Shown here in pieces: positions 8,239 to 15,449 of a stretch of 64,000 bases of DNA. The notes beneath the pieces are model-generated. The model made no database searches and was not told the origin of the DNA. It saw only the letters and a list, made by a program, of their open reading frames with translations. The DNA is taken from the NCBI RefSeq assembly GCF_024220175.1, contig NZ_CP098502.1, forward strand, positions 2,232,001-2,296,000. The letters are read 5' to 3'. Numbering within the stretch: the stretch's first letter is position 1; each line of letters opens with the position of its first letter. The position numbers and the translations under genes were made by a program. This DNA is from Paraconexibacter antarcticus. GTDB lineage: Bacteria > Actinomycetota > Thermoleophilia > Solirubrobacterales > Solirubrobacteraceae.

Positions 8239-8258
8239 CGCCGATCAGCTGATCGGCG
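8239..8258. promoter_or_regulatory. Perfect 20-bp palindrome, probable TetR operator
   Basis: CGCCGATCAGCTGATCGGCG is its own reverse complement. It lies in the 67-base divergent gap between the ABC1-P450-SDR-BVMO operon and the TetR gene at 8284. That position would let one regulator control both directions. Part of the motif (GATCGG) recurs at the TetR start codon region. Confidence 0.8.
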
Positions 8259-8283
8259 AATGGGACGGTAGCATGTCGTTCAT

Positions 8284-8913
8284 ATGATCGGTGAAAAGGC
8301 TTCAACTGTGCGGCGGCCGACCCGCGCCGAGCAGCGTGTCATCACTCAGCGGGCGCTCGTCGATGCGGCGGCCGCGTGCCTGGTCGACGCCGGCTACGCG
8401 GGTCTGACGACGCGAGCGGTGGCCGCTCGGGCGGGAGTGGCGCAGAGCACGCTCATGCACCACTTCCCGACCCGGGAGGCGCTGCTGACGTCGACGGTCA
8501 CCGGGATGGCGATGCGACTCGCGGACGACGCGCTCGAGGAGATCGACCTGGCGGCGTTGCGACGTCCAGACCAACGCGAGGCCGTCTTGGACCAGGCATG
8601 GCGGCAGTTCACCTCCCCGTTCGCCCTCGGTGCGGCCCAGCTCTGGGTGGCCGCGTGGAACGAGCCCGAACTGGCCGTCACGCTCAGCGAGGTCGAGAAG
8701 CGTCTCGGCGGCATCATCCTCGCCACCGCGGCCGCGCTCTTCCCGGTGGAGGCATCCACGCCGCGCTTCGTCGCCCTGATCGACACCGTGGTCTCACTGA
8801 TGTGCGGCCTCATCACCGCCATCCCGATCTCCGGACAACAGGCCGTCGATGCCCGCTGGTCCGCGATGAAGCCGATCCTGCTCGACGCCGCCACGCTGGT
8901 CCTGGGCCAGTAA
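8284..8913 (+). CDS. TetR-family transcriptional regulator
   Basis: The 209-residue protein has an N-terminal TetR helix-turn-helix (about residues 15-60): AGYAGLTTRAVAARAGVAQSTLMHHF, ending in the recognition helix. The rest is a helical ligand-binding domain resembling the BetI-like C-terminal type (WVAAWNEPEL). Divergent placement and the palindrome at 8239-8258 indicate that it represses the ABC1-P450-SDR-BVMO operon and itself. The inducer is probably a substrate of that operon. ATG 8284 is the first start after the operator. Confidence 0.9.
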   Translation: MIGEKASTVRRPTRAEQRVITQRALVDAAAACLVDAGYAGLTTRAVAARAGVAQSTLMHHFPTREALLTSTVTGMAMRLADDALEEIDLAALRRPDQREAVLDQAWRQFTSPFALGAAQLWVAAWNEPELAVTLSEVEKRLGGIILATAAALFPVEASTPRFVALIDTVVSLMCGLITAIPISGQQAVDARWSAMKPILLDAATLVLGQ

Positions 8914-8964
8914 CGCCGCGGGCCTGGAACGACGCGGGAGCCGACTGCGTGCACCCGGCCCGGC

Positions 8965-9196
8965 TTATCCTCCGATCGGGACGCGTGGGTTGGCGCCCCA
9001 GAAGAACTGGGTGCCGAGCATGCCGATGAGATGGACGAAGACGGTGTTCACGACCATCGATTTGGCGGTGGCGGTGGGGGAGCCGACGGGGCCTCCGGTG
9101 GCGTTGTAGCCGTAGTCGCGGCCCACCAACACGATCCGCGTGGCCACCACCATGGGCCTTGGCCAGTCTGAACAGCATGTCTGGTGGCCACGGAGC
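8965..9196 (-). pseudogene. YrbE/MlaE permease C-terminal remnant
   Basis: The minus-strand frame from ATG 9153 encodes 62 residues matching the end of the YrbEB permeases here: LVGRDYGYNATGGPVGS..., a VNTVFVHLIGMLGTQFFWG helix and the terminal RVPIGG (compare RLPIGG at 29557 and 53309). Upstream, in another frame, PDMLFRLAKA matches the SDYLFSGIKG segment just before it in the intact permease, so one frameshift is present. The first ~190 residues are absent. No mce genes follow. It shows that another mce operon once stood here, next to the P450/BVMO module. Confidence 0.8.
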
Positions 9197-9660
9197 AGAC
9201 GAGGCCGGCCGGTCAGGCATCGGTGCAGATTTCAGCGGTCGTCTCTGCTGATCACTGGCGGGGGTGGGCTGGCGGAGATCGCCGAATCCGCCCGCATGGC
9301 GGAGGAGGCCGGCTTCGCCGGCGCGTGGATGACGGAGTTCTACGACCGCTCGGCCACCGTCTCGCTCGCGGCGATGGCCACCGCCGCGAGCACGATCACG
9401 CTGGGCAGCGCGATCGCCTACGCCTTCGGCCGCACGCCGCTGGATCGTCGGCGACTTCGCCGCCGCCGTGAAGGCCGTTCCCGATGAGACGCTCGACACC
9501 ATCGTCCTCTCCGGCACCCCCGACGAAGTCCGCCAGCGATGCGCCGAGCGCTGGGCCGGCGTCTACGAACACATCCTTCGGTGGCCCCCGGCATTCGCCG
9601 GCATGGACGGCGTGCGTGCCGTCATCGACACGTTCGCCCGACCCCGCCCGACCGGTGCAT
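9184..9660 (+). pseudogene. Luciferase-like (LLM) flavin/F420 oxidoreductase remnant
   Basis: Three pieces in different frames recall an LLM-class oxidoreductase: an N-terminal strand VQISAVVSADHW (frame of 9184); then, after a shift near 9260, LAEIAESARMAEEAGFAGAWMTEFYDRSATVSLAAMA and ITLGSAIAYAFGRTP; and, after an internal deletion near 9441, a C-terminal piece VPDETLDTIVLSGTPDEVRQRCAERW. The middle two thirds of the barrel is missing. The last piece runs without a stop into the TetR remnant. It is non-functional. Confidence 0.7.
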
Positions 9661-9689
9661 GGGCCGTGGCGAGGGCCGCGACCCATCGC

Positions 9690-10022
9690 GCCTACGCCAC
9701 CCGGCTACCCGCCGCCGAGCGCCGGCAGCAGCTGCTGCAGGCCGCCGGGCGCGTGCTCGCCCACGGTGGCTACCCGGCGCTGACGATGGAGGCGGTCGCG
9801 CTGTAGGCGGGCGTCACCAAGCCCGTCGTCTAGGCCGCGTTCGCCAACCGCGAAGAGCTCATGGCCTGACTGCTGGAAGCTGAGGGCCAGCGCGTCGTCG
9901 CCGAGATCACCGCAGCGATCAGCCCGCCGCCCGGAAAACAGACGAGCGACGACCTCGGCGAGTTCATGGTCGCGGGCCTGCGGCGCGTGCTCCGGCTCGT
10001 CCGTCGCCGGCCCCAGCGCTAG
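9690..10022 (+). pseudogene. TetR-family regulator with four in-frame stops
   Basis: One continuous frame reads as a TetR protein interrupted by TAG 9804-9806, TAG 9831-9833, TGA 9867-9869 and TAG 10020-10022. Between them are AAERRQQLLQAAGRVLAHGGYPALTMEAVAL, AGVTKPVV, AAFANREELMA and LLEAEGQRVVAEITAAI, which line up as an HTH and start of the ligand domain. No frameshift is needed, only point changes. The remnant lies in the decayed stretch after the YrbE and LLM remnants. Confidence 0.75.
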
Positions 10023-10249
10023 CGGCTCATCCTGCTTGCCGTACCCAGCCCAGCGATCGCATATCAGGAGCGACGCTCGCCAGTCCCGTGAAGGAACCGC
10101 CACGTGCGCCGCCCGTCATTCCCCGACGCTTCAGCAGGCCGTGACGCGCCACCGACCGCGGCGCGCGCAACTGTCACCGCGGCTGCTCCTCCCCGACCCG
10201 TTCCCGTTCCCCCGGGAAGGCTGACCGCAGCCTGGGGGATGATGGCCAG

Positions 10250-11290
10250 ATGCCGAAGGCCGACAGTGGGGCTGCGAGCGACGGGGGTCTCCTGGAGGTG
10301 TTGTGGGGGCATCTCGGGCGTCGGGGTGAGGGTGCGCAGAATGCGAGGGGTCGTCTGGAGGCGTTCCGGGCCTGGCGGAGGCGAGGCGCATCGGACCTTG
10401 ACCACGATGTCGCCGCGCTGTTCGGGCTGATCGCCATGGGACCCTCTGATCTCGGCGGCCTGATGCCGGGGCTCAGGGCGCTGCTGGGGCGTCGGGTGAT
10501 GCGTGATCTCCCGCGTGATGCGATCTCCACGGTCTTTCAGGCATACGTGCGCGGTGTAGGGCGTATCGCTGCGGCCGAGGCTGAGATCGCCAGAGGCCTG
10601 TTGGTCGGTCAGCCGAGCGAGGCGCAAGCGCGGATCCTCGACGAGACGCTTGACGGGCTCGTGCCGCTGGCTTCAAAGGGCTTCGACCTCCTGCACCAGA
10701 TGCTGCTGCTCGATGCGCTGGTCGAGGTCGTAGCCGGTATCGAGGATCCGGGTGGGGATGATCCGATGGCGATCGCGATGGTGGACCTTGTGGGATCCAC
10801 CCGCTATCTGACCACGAGCGGCCCTGGTGAGCTCGAGCGTCTGGTCGACGCGCTATTCGAGGCCGGTCAAGCCGCCACGGCGCACCGTTCGGTGCACGTG
10901 GTGAAGTACGTCGGTGACGGGTTGTTCGTCGCCGGACGCGACGTGTCAGAGGTCGCCGACGTAGCGTTACAGGTGGTGCGCCGCCTGGAAGAGGTGCTTC
11001 CGCTGCGCGCTCGCGGGGGGCTGGCGTGGGGTGCGGTGGTACAGCGGGCCGGTGACGTGTTCGGGCTTCCGATCAACGTTGCGCACATCGCGACGCGGGC
11101 CGCTCGTCCCGGCACGGTGCTGGCGACCAGCGAGGCCGCCGCGCTGCTTCCGCCCTCGCGACGCGGCCGCTACCGCACGATCCAGGCTGCGCATCCCGTG
11201 CTGGACGGCAAGCGGGTGGCGACCGTACGGGCCGTTGCGTCCACCGACACCGGGCGGGCATCGGGCCCAGCCCCAGCCGGGGGCGACTGA
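10250..11290 (+). CDS. Class III adenylate/guanylate cyclase
   Basis: The 346-residue protein has a C-terminal cyclase homology domain (about 170-310). Its features are Asp179 in AMVDLVGSTRYL (first metal ligand), a Lys219/Asp223 region in VVKYVGDGLFVAG, and INVAHIATRAARPG with Asn276 and Arg283 as transition-state residues. All catalytic positions look intact, so it should make cAMP (or cGMP). The N-terminal 165 residues are helical with no transmembrane segment; they probably form a regulatory domain of unknown input. It stands alone between decayed genes and the MFS gene. The start could also lie a little downstream. Confidence 0.85.
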   Translation: MPKADSGAASDGGLLEVLWGHLGRRGEGAQNARGRLEAFRAWRRRGASDLDHDVAALFGLIAMGPSDLGGLMPGLRALLGRRVMRDLPRDAISTVFQAYVRGVGRIAAAEAEIARGLLVGQPSEAQARILDETLDGLVPLASKGFDLLHQMLLLDALVEVVAGIEDPGGDDPMAIAMVDLVGSTRYLTTSGPGELERLVDALFEAGQAATAHRSVHVVKYVGDGLFVAGRDVSEVADVALQVVRRLEEVLPLRARGGLAWGAVVQRAGDVFGLPINVAHIATRAARPGTVLATSEAAALLPPSRRGRYRTIQAAHPVLDGKRVATVRAVASTDTGRASGPAPAGGD

Positions 11291-11722
11291 ACGGACTCGC
11301 AGAGCCCTGCGGTGCGCTGATCGGCTGGCGCTCTGTCCACTGGCACTCAGGAGGGCCGCTGTCCGCGCTCGGCGCAGAATCCACATCCCAGTCGGGGTAG
11401 TCGTGTTCGCGGAGGGTGTCTCGACCCGCGGTGCAGCCCGCGAGATCGCGCCTACCGGTGGAGTGCTTGCTCGCCCGCCGCGGGGACTTCGCCGCGTTCA
11501 GGGTTGGCGCAGGCGCTGGCCGTGCGGCGCTGACTTCGTGATCGATGGCATGCTCGTCGAGTCCTCACGTCAGGCGCCGGTTCGGAGCAGGACCTCGTCG
11601 AGAAGCTGGAGCTCCGGCCCGTGCCACGGTGGTCTGCGAGCGCCTCTGCTGAGCTGCCCTGCCTGGTGGACGGCCTCTTACCAGGGACGGACTCGTGCGA
11701 GCCTGTCTCTGGGTGGGCCCCC
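11291..11722. other. 432-base gap without a recognisable gene
   Basis: I translated all frames and found no family resemblance, RNA gene or convincing terminator. It separates the cyclase gene from the convergent end of the MFS gene. Its uneven codon pattern suggests eroded sequence. Confidence 0.4.
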
Positions 11723-13246
11723 TCACTTGCGGGTTCGCCCCAGTGGTACCGGCGCGTGGCCTGTCGAAGCGGTTTCTCCGTCGCGTTCCTCTCGCGGCGC
11801 TGCAGGGGAGGGCTGAGCGACGGGCTGCCGGGAAGACGGTAGGACGGTCGCCGCGACGAGGAGGCCGATCACGAAGATCGCCGTGGCCCACCAGAACGCG
11901 GTGGTGTAGCCGTGGATGGTCGCGGCGTTGCGCAGGTCCGCGTCGCCGGTGTGGCTTGTGGTGTAGCGCGTCACGGCGCTGGCGAAGAGCGTGCTCAGCA
12001 GCGCGGTGCCCACGGAGCCGCCGACCTGCTGTGAGGTGTTGACCATCGCGGAGGCGACGCCGGCGTCGTGGCGGTCGACCCCGAGGGTCGCGGTGCCGAA
12101 CGCGGGCGCGAAGATGCAGCCCATCCCCAGTCCGATGATCAGCAGGCCGGGGAGCACGTGGCCGATGTATCCCGCGTCGGGGGTTAGCCGCGTGAACGTG
12201 AGCATCGCCACGATGCTGAGGGCCATGCCGGTGGTGATCAGCGCCTTGACGCCGAAGCGGTCAAGCAGCTTGGTCTGCACGATCGCGGCGCTGAGGATGA
12301 TCATGCCCGTCATCGGCAAGAACGCCAGCCCGGATCTCAGTGGGGCGAAGCCGAGGTTCTGCTGCATGTAGAAGGTGAGGAACAGGAAGACGCCGAAGAC
12401 CCCGGAGCCCGACAGGGCGATCGTGGCGTAGGCGCCGCCGCGCGCACGGTCCCAGACGATGTGCATCGGCAGCAGCGGATCGCTCGTGCGGCGCTCGATC
12501 CGCACGAAGAGGGCCATCAGCACGACGCTGACGGCGATCGCGATGATCGTGATCGGGGCCGTCCACGAGTGTGTCTCGGCGTTGGAGAAGCCGTACACCA
12601 GCAGGAAGAGTCCGGCGGACGCGATGAGCACGCCGGGCACGTCGATCCGCGGGCGCTCGGGGTGGCCCTGGTTGACGAGCAGCCGTACCGCGAAAACGGC
12701 AGCGGGGACGGCGATCACAAGATTGACGTACAGGCACCACCGCCACGACAACGTCTGCGTCAGCGCCCCGCCGAGGATCAGGCCGATCGAGGCGCCGCCC
12801 CCGGCGATCGCCCCGAAGATCCCGAATGCCTTGGACCGATCGGGCGAGCCCTCGAATGTCACCGTCAACAGCGAGAGCGCCGCGGGCGCCAGCAGCGCTC
12901 CGAAGGCTCCCTGCAGCGCACGCGCCGCGACCAGCACGCCGAAGGACTGCGCCAGGCCGCCGAGCGCCGACGCGACCGCGAAGCCGATCAGCCCGGCGAT
13001 GAACGTCCACTTGCGCCCAAACAGATCCCCGAGCTTGCCGCCCAGCAGCAGCAAGCTCCCAAACGCCAGCGCATAGGCCGTAATGACCCACTGCCGGCTG
13101 TCGGTGGAGAACCCAAGCGCCCGCTGCGCGGAAGGCAGCGCAATGTTTACGATCGTCGCGTCCAGCACGACCATCAACTGGGCGACGCCCAACAGCGCAA
13201 GGACCGCCCACCGGCTGGGTTCAGAATCCGGACGCAGCCTCAGCAT
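11723..13246 (-). CDS. MFS multidrug efflux transporter (DHA2/EmrB-QacA type)
   Basis: The 507-residue protein looks like a 14-helix drug:H+ antiporter. Motif C-like LDATIVNIALPSAQ lies in helix 1, GKLGDLFGRKW (motif A) after helix 2, and ARALQGAFGALLAPAALSL in helix 4. The Asp in the first helix is the usual proton/cation residue. A basic, Pro/Ala-rich cytoplasmic tail ends the protein. It is divergent from the TetR gene at 13327 with a perfect inverted repeat between them, the classic arrangement for a regulated exporter. The substrate is unknown. Confidence 0.92.
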   Translation of the reverse strand: MLRLRPDSEPSRWAVLALLGVAQLMVVLDATIVNIALPSAQRALGFSTDSRQWVITAYALAFGSLLLLGGKLGDLFGRKWTFIAGLIGFAVASALGGLAQSFGVLVAARALQGAFGALLAPAALSLLTVTFEGSPDRSKAFGIFGAIAGGGASIGLILGGALTQTLSWRWCLYVNLVIAVPAAVFAVRLLVNQGHPERPRIDVPGVLIASAGLFLLVYGFSNAETHSWTAPITIIAIAVSVVLMALFVRIERRTSDPLLPMHIVWDRARGGAYATIALSGSGVFGVFLFLTFYMQQNLGFAPLRSGLAFLPMTGMIILSAAIVQTKLLDRFGVKALITTGMALSIVAMLTFTRLTPDAGYIGHVLPGLLIIGLGMGCIFAPAFGTATLGVDRHDAGVASAMVNTSQQVGGSVGTALLSTLFASAVTRYTTSHTGDADLRNAATIHGYTTAFWWATAIFVIGLLVAATVLPSSRQPVAQPSPAAPREERDGETASTGHAPVPLGRTRK

Positions 13247-13306
13247 CTACGGGCCCCGAGCCTCGCGGCCCACGAAACGGACTGGCAAGTTCGCACTTCA
13301 GGTAAT

Positions 13307-13328
13307 ATACGGACTTGATAGTCCGTAT
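13307..13328. promoter_or_regulatory. Inverted-repeat operator for the MFS/TetR pair
   Basis: ATACGGACT, a 4-base TGAT spacer, and AGTCCGTAT form a perfect 9-bp inverted repeat in the 80-base divergent region. The right arm touches the ATG at 13327. A regulator bound here would block both promoters. Confidence 0.85.
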
Positions 13329-13965
13329 GACTTGCGACGCTGGTACCGCCACGGTGATCCACCCTTCCTCCCTTCCCCGATCACAGGTCCCCGGTTCGGC
13401 GGCGGTGCGCCCTCTCCGCGCCGACGCGGTGCGGAACCGTGCCAGCGTGGTGTCTGCCGCGGCTGCGGTGTTCGGCGATGGTGGCCTGGATGCGAGCATC
13501 GACGAGGTCGCCGCGCGAGCGGGCGTGGGGAAGGCGACGATCTACCGCAGCTTCCCCACCAAGGAGCACCTGGTTGCTGCGGTGGCGTGTGAGCGTCTGC
13601 AAGGGATTGCGCGGCTGGCGGAGCAGGCGCTTCGAGCGCCGGACGCGTGGGCGGCGTTCGGCGAGCTTCTTGGGGCGATGGCGCAGACGCAGGCCACGGA
13701 CCGGATCCTCGGCGGGGCGCTGGCCTCGGCGTGCGAACTGCCAGAGCTGAGCGCGGCGCGCCAGTCCGTGCTCGCGGCGATCGAGCGGGTGATGCACAGG
13801 GCCCAGGAGCAGGGTGCGATGCGGCCTGATGCGACGGTGCAGGAGGTTCGCGTGATGTTCGCCGGGGTCGCGCACGTGCTCAACCAGGCCGATGAGCACG
13901 ATGCCGCGGTCTGGCGCCGGTACGCCGGCCTGATCGCCGACGGTCTGCGAAGCGTGGGGCAGTGA
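13327..13965 (+). CDS. TetR-family transcriptional regulator of the MFS gene
   Basis: The HTH domain reads AAVFGDGGLDASIDEVAARAGVGKATIYRSFPTKEHL, followed by a C-terminal domain of the SbtR-like type (RLAEQALRAPDAWAAFGELL). I take ATG 13327 (212 residues). A TTG at 13315 is in frame but lies inside the operator, and a GTG at 13405 just before VRPLRADAVRNR would also give a normal TetR length. If 13327 is right, the mRNA is nearly leaderless. The stop overlaps the next gene as GTGA, so the flippase-like and WS/DGAT genes may be in the same operon. Confidence 0.88.
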   Translation: MTCDAGTATVIHPSSLPRSQVPGSAAVRPLRADAVRNRASVVSAAAAVFGDGGLDASIDEVAARAGVGKATIYRSFPTKEHLVAAVACERLQGIARLAEQALRAPDAWAAFGELLGAMAQTQATDRILGGALASACELPELSAARQSVLAAIERVMHRAQEQGAMRPDATVQEVRVMFAGVAHVLNQADEHDAAVWRRYAGLIADGLRSVGQ

Positions 13966-15449
13966 CGCCCGCGGGCGCTCTGGCGGCCGTGCGCGGTGTG
14001 CCCGAGCGGTTCGCCGACGTCCGCGCCATCGTTGCCGACATCCGACCTTCCGATTCGGCCGCCCATCGGGGGCGGCGGCTGGCCTGGCGCTGGTTGAGCA
14101 TGGCCGTCGTGGCCGCCGCCGCCGCGTTTGCCGTGGTTCACGCCGTTGTGTTTGCCGGTGCGCTGCATCACGCGTTGCGCGACGGCTGGCCATGGGTGAT
14201 CGCCGCGATCGCGCTCGAGGCCGGCTCGCTCGCCGGGTACGTGACGCTGCTGCACGGGTTGGTCAGCTCCGCCAGCCCGCGGCTACGCAGGCGTGACTCC
14301 TACGACATCGCCCTGGCCGGCGCGGCAGCGATGCGCCTGCTGCCGACCGCCGGGCTCGGCGGCGCCGCTGTCACGCTGTGGGCGCTGCGCGCTCACGGCC
14401 TGCGCGGCCGCCACATCGGCGAGCGGCTGATCGTGTTTCTCGCCGTCCAGTACGCGGTGTTCATGGCCGCATTGGTCCTGTCGGGGGTCGCGGTGGCGAC
14501 GGGCGTAGCGGCGCCGCCAAGTGGCTCGGCGCTCGGTGTGCTGGGTGTGGTTCTCGGCCTGGCCGTGACGGGAGCGGCCGTCCTTCTGCTTGCGGGCCCC
14601 AGCGTGCTCGTCCGGACGCTGGTCACGCTCAGCGGCAGGCCCGGCGCGATCGGGCGGATAGCTGGAGGTGCGGCGGCCGGGGGACCGGTGATGCACGGCG
14701 CGCTCGGCCAGGTTCTGGTGTTGATCCGCCGGCCGCGGCCGGTGTTGCTCGGCGCCCTCGCCTACTGGCTGCTGGACGTGGCCGTGCTCTACGCGATGCT
14801 TGGCGCCTTCGGGGCACGACCTGCCCCGGCGGTCGTCGTGCTGGCGTACTTCCTGGGCACGATGGCCAACCTCATCCCCCTGCCCGGCAGCCTGAGTGCA
14901 GGACTGGTCGGTGCGCAGGTCGCCCTCGGAGGGCCCGCGGGCCCGGTGCTGGCCGCCGTTCTGGCCTATCGCGCGGTCGCGATCTGGCTCCCAGCCGCGG
15001 TCGGACTGCTCTCGATCCAGTCGCTGCGGCGCTCGGTCGACCGCTGGCGGAAGGAGACCGCTCATCAGAACTCCCAGCCCGAAGGCGGTGACGTTCACGA
15101 GCGCGGCGCAAGCAAGGGCACCGCGAACATCAGCTTCGGCTCGGAGAGCATTCGCGGCTCAGCGGCGGCGCGAAGCACCGAACACGATCCGGGCCAGGCC
15201 CCATGTCGGGACGTGATGGTGCTGGCGTACCACACGGCGCTCGGCGCCCGCGACAGGGAGCAAACGTGCGCCGCGGACTTGGCTCCCGTAGCGCACGGGA
15301 GATGCCCCGCATCACCGGCAGGCATGGCCTTACCGCGTCACCACAGCGCCCCCGACCCTCGACTCACGGAAGCCCCGATGCCTGGAGACGAGAAGTACGC
15401 AGTGATCCCCGTCCCGCTCACCCTGCGCCGCGAACGGGGTGAGCGGTGA
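13962..15449 (+). CDS. Flippase-like integral membrane protein (LPG synthase TM/UPF0104 type)
   Basis: The 495-residue protein has about eight hydrophobic segments between residues 45 and 350. It shows the family signature of a long re-entrant helix, YFLGTMANLIPLPGSLSAGLVGAQVAL (about 300-325), typical of the flippase-like AglD2/MprF transmembrane domain. No MprF synthetase domain is present. The last ~120 residues (from about TAHQNSQPEGG) are not hydrophobic and do not resemble the family, so they may be an extension created by loss of an earlier stop. It overlaps the TetR stop upstream and the WS/DGAT start downstream, both as GTGA. Confidence 0.8.
   Translation: MTPAGALAAVRGVPERFADVRAIVADIRPSDSAAHRGRRLAWRWLSMAVVAAAAAFAVVHAVVFAGALHHALRDGWPWVIAAIALEAGSLAGYVTLLHGLVSSASPRLRRRDSYDIALAGAAAMRLLPTAGLGGAAVTLWALRAHGLRGRHIGERLIVFLAVQYAVFMAALVLSGVAVATGVAAPPSGSALGVLGVVLGLAVTGAAVLLLAGPSVLVRTLVTLSGRPGAIGRIAGGAAAGGPVMHGALGQVLVLIRRPRPVLLGALAYWLLDVAVLYAMLGAFGARPAPAVVVLAYFLGTMANLIPLPGSLSAGLVGAQVALGGPAGPVLAAVLAYRAVAIWLPAAVGLLSIQSLRRSVDRWRKETAHQNSQPEGGDVHERGASKGTANISFGSESIRGSAAARSTEHDPGQAPCRDVMVLAYHTALGARDREQTCAADLAPVAHGRCPASPAGMALPRHHSAPDPRLTEAPMPGDEKYAVIPVPLTLRRERGER

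Noticed and set aside
5452-8252. Long plus-strand frames at 5452-6597 and 7008-8252
   Set aside because: They mirror the P450 and ABC1 genes. Their His/Arg/Asp-rich translations are typical antisense shadows in GC-rich DNA.
12461-13318. 285-codon plus-strand frame
   Set aside because: Antisense to the MFS transporter, with a low-complexity charged product.
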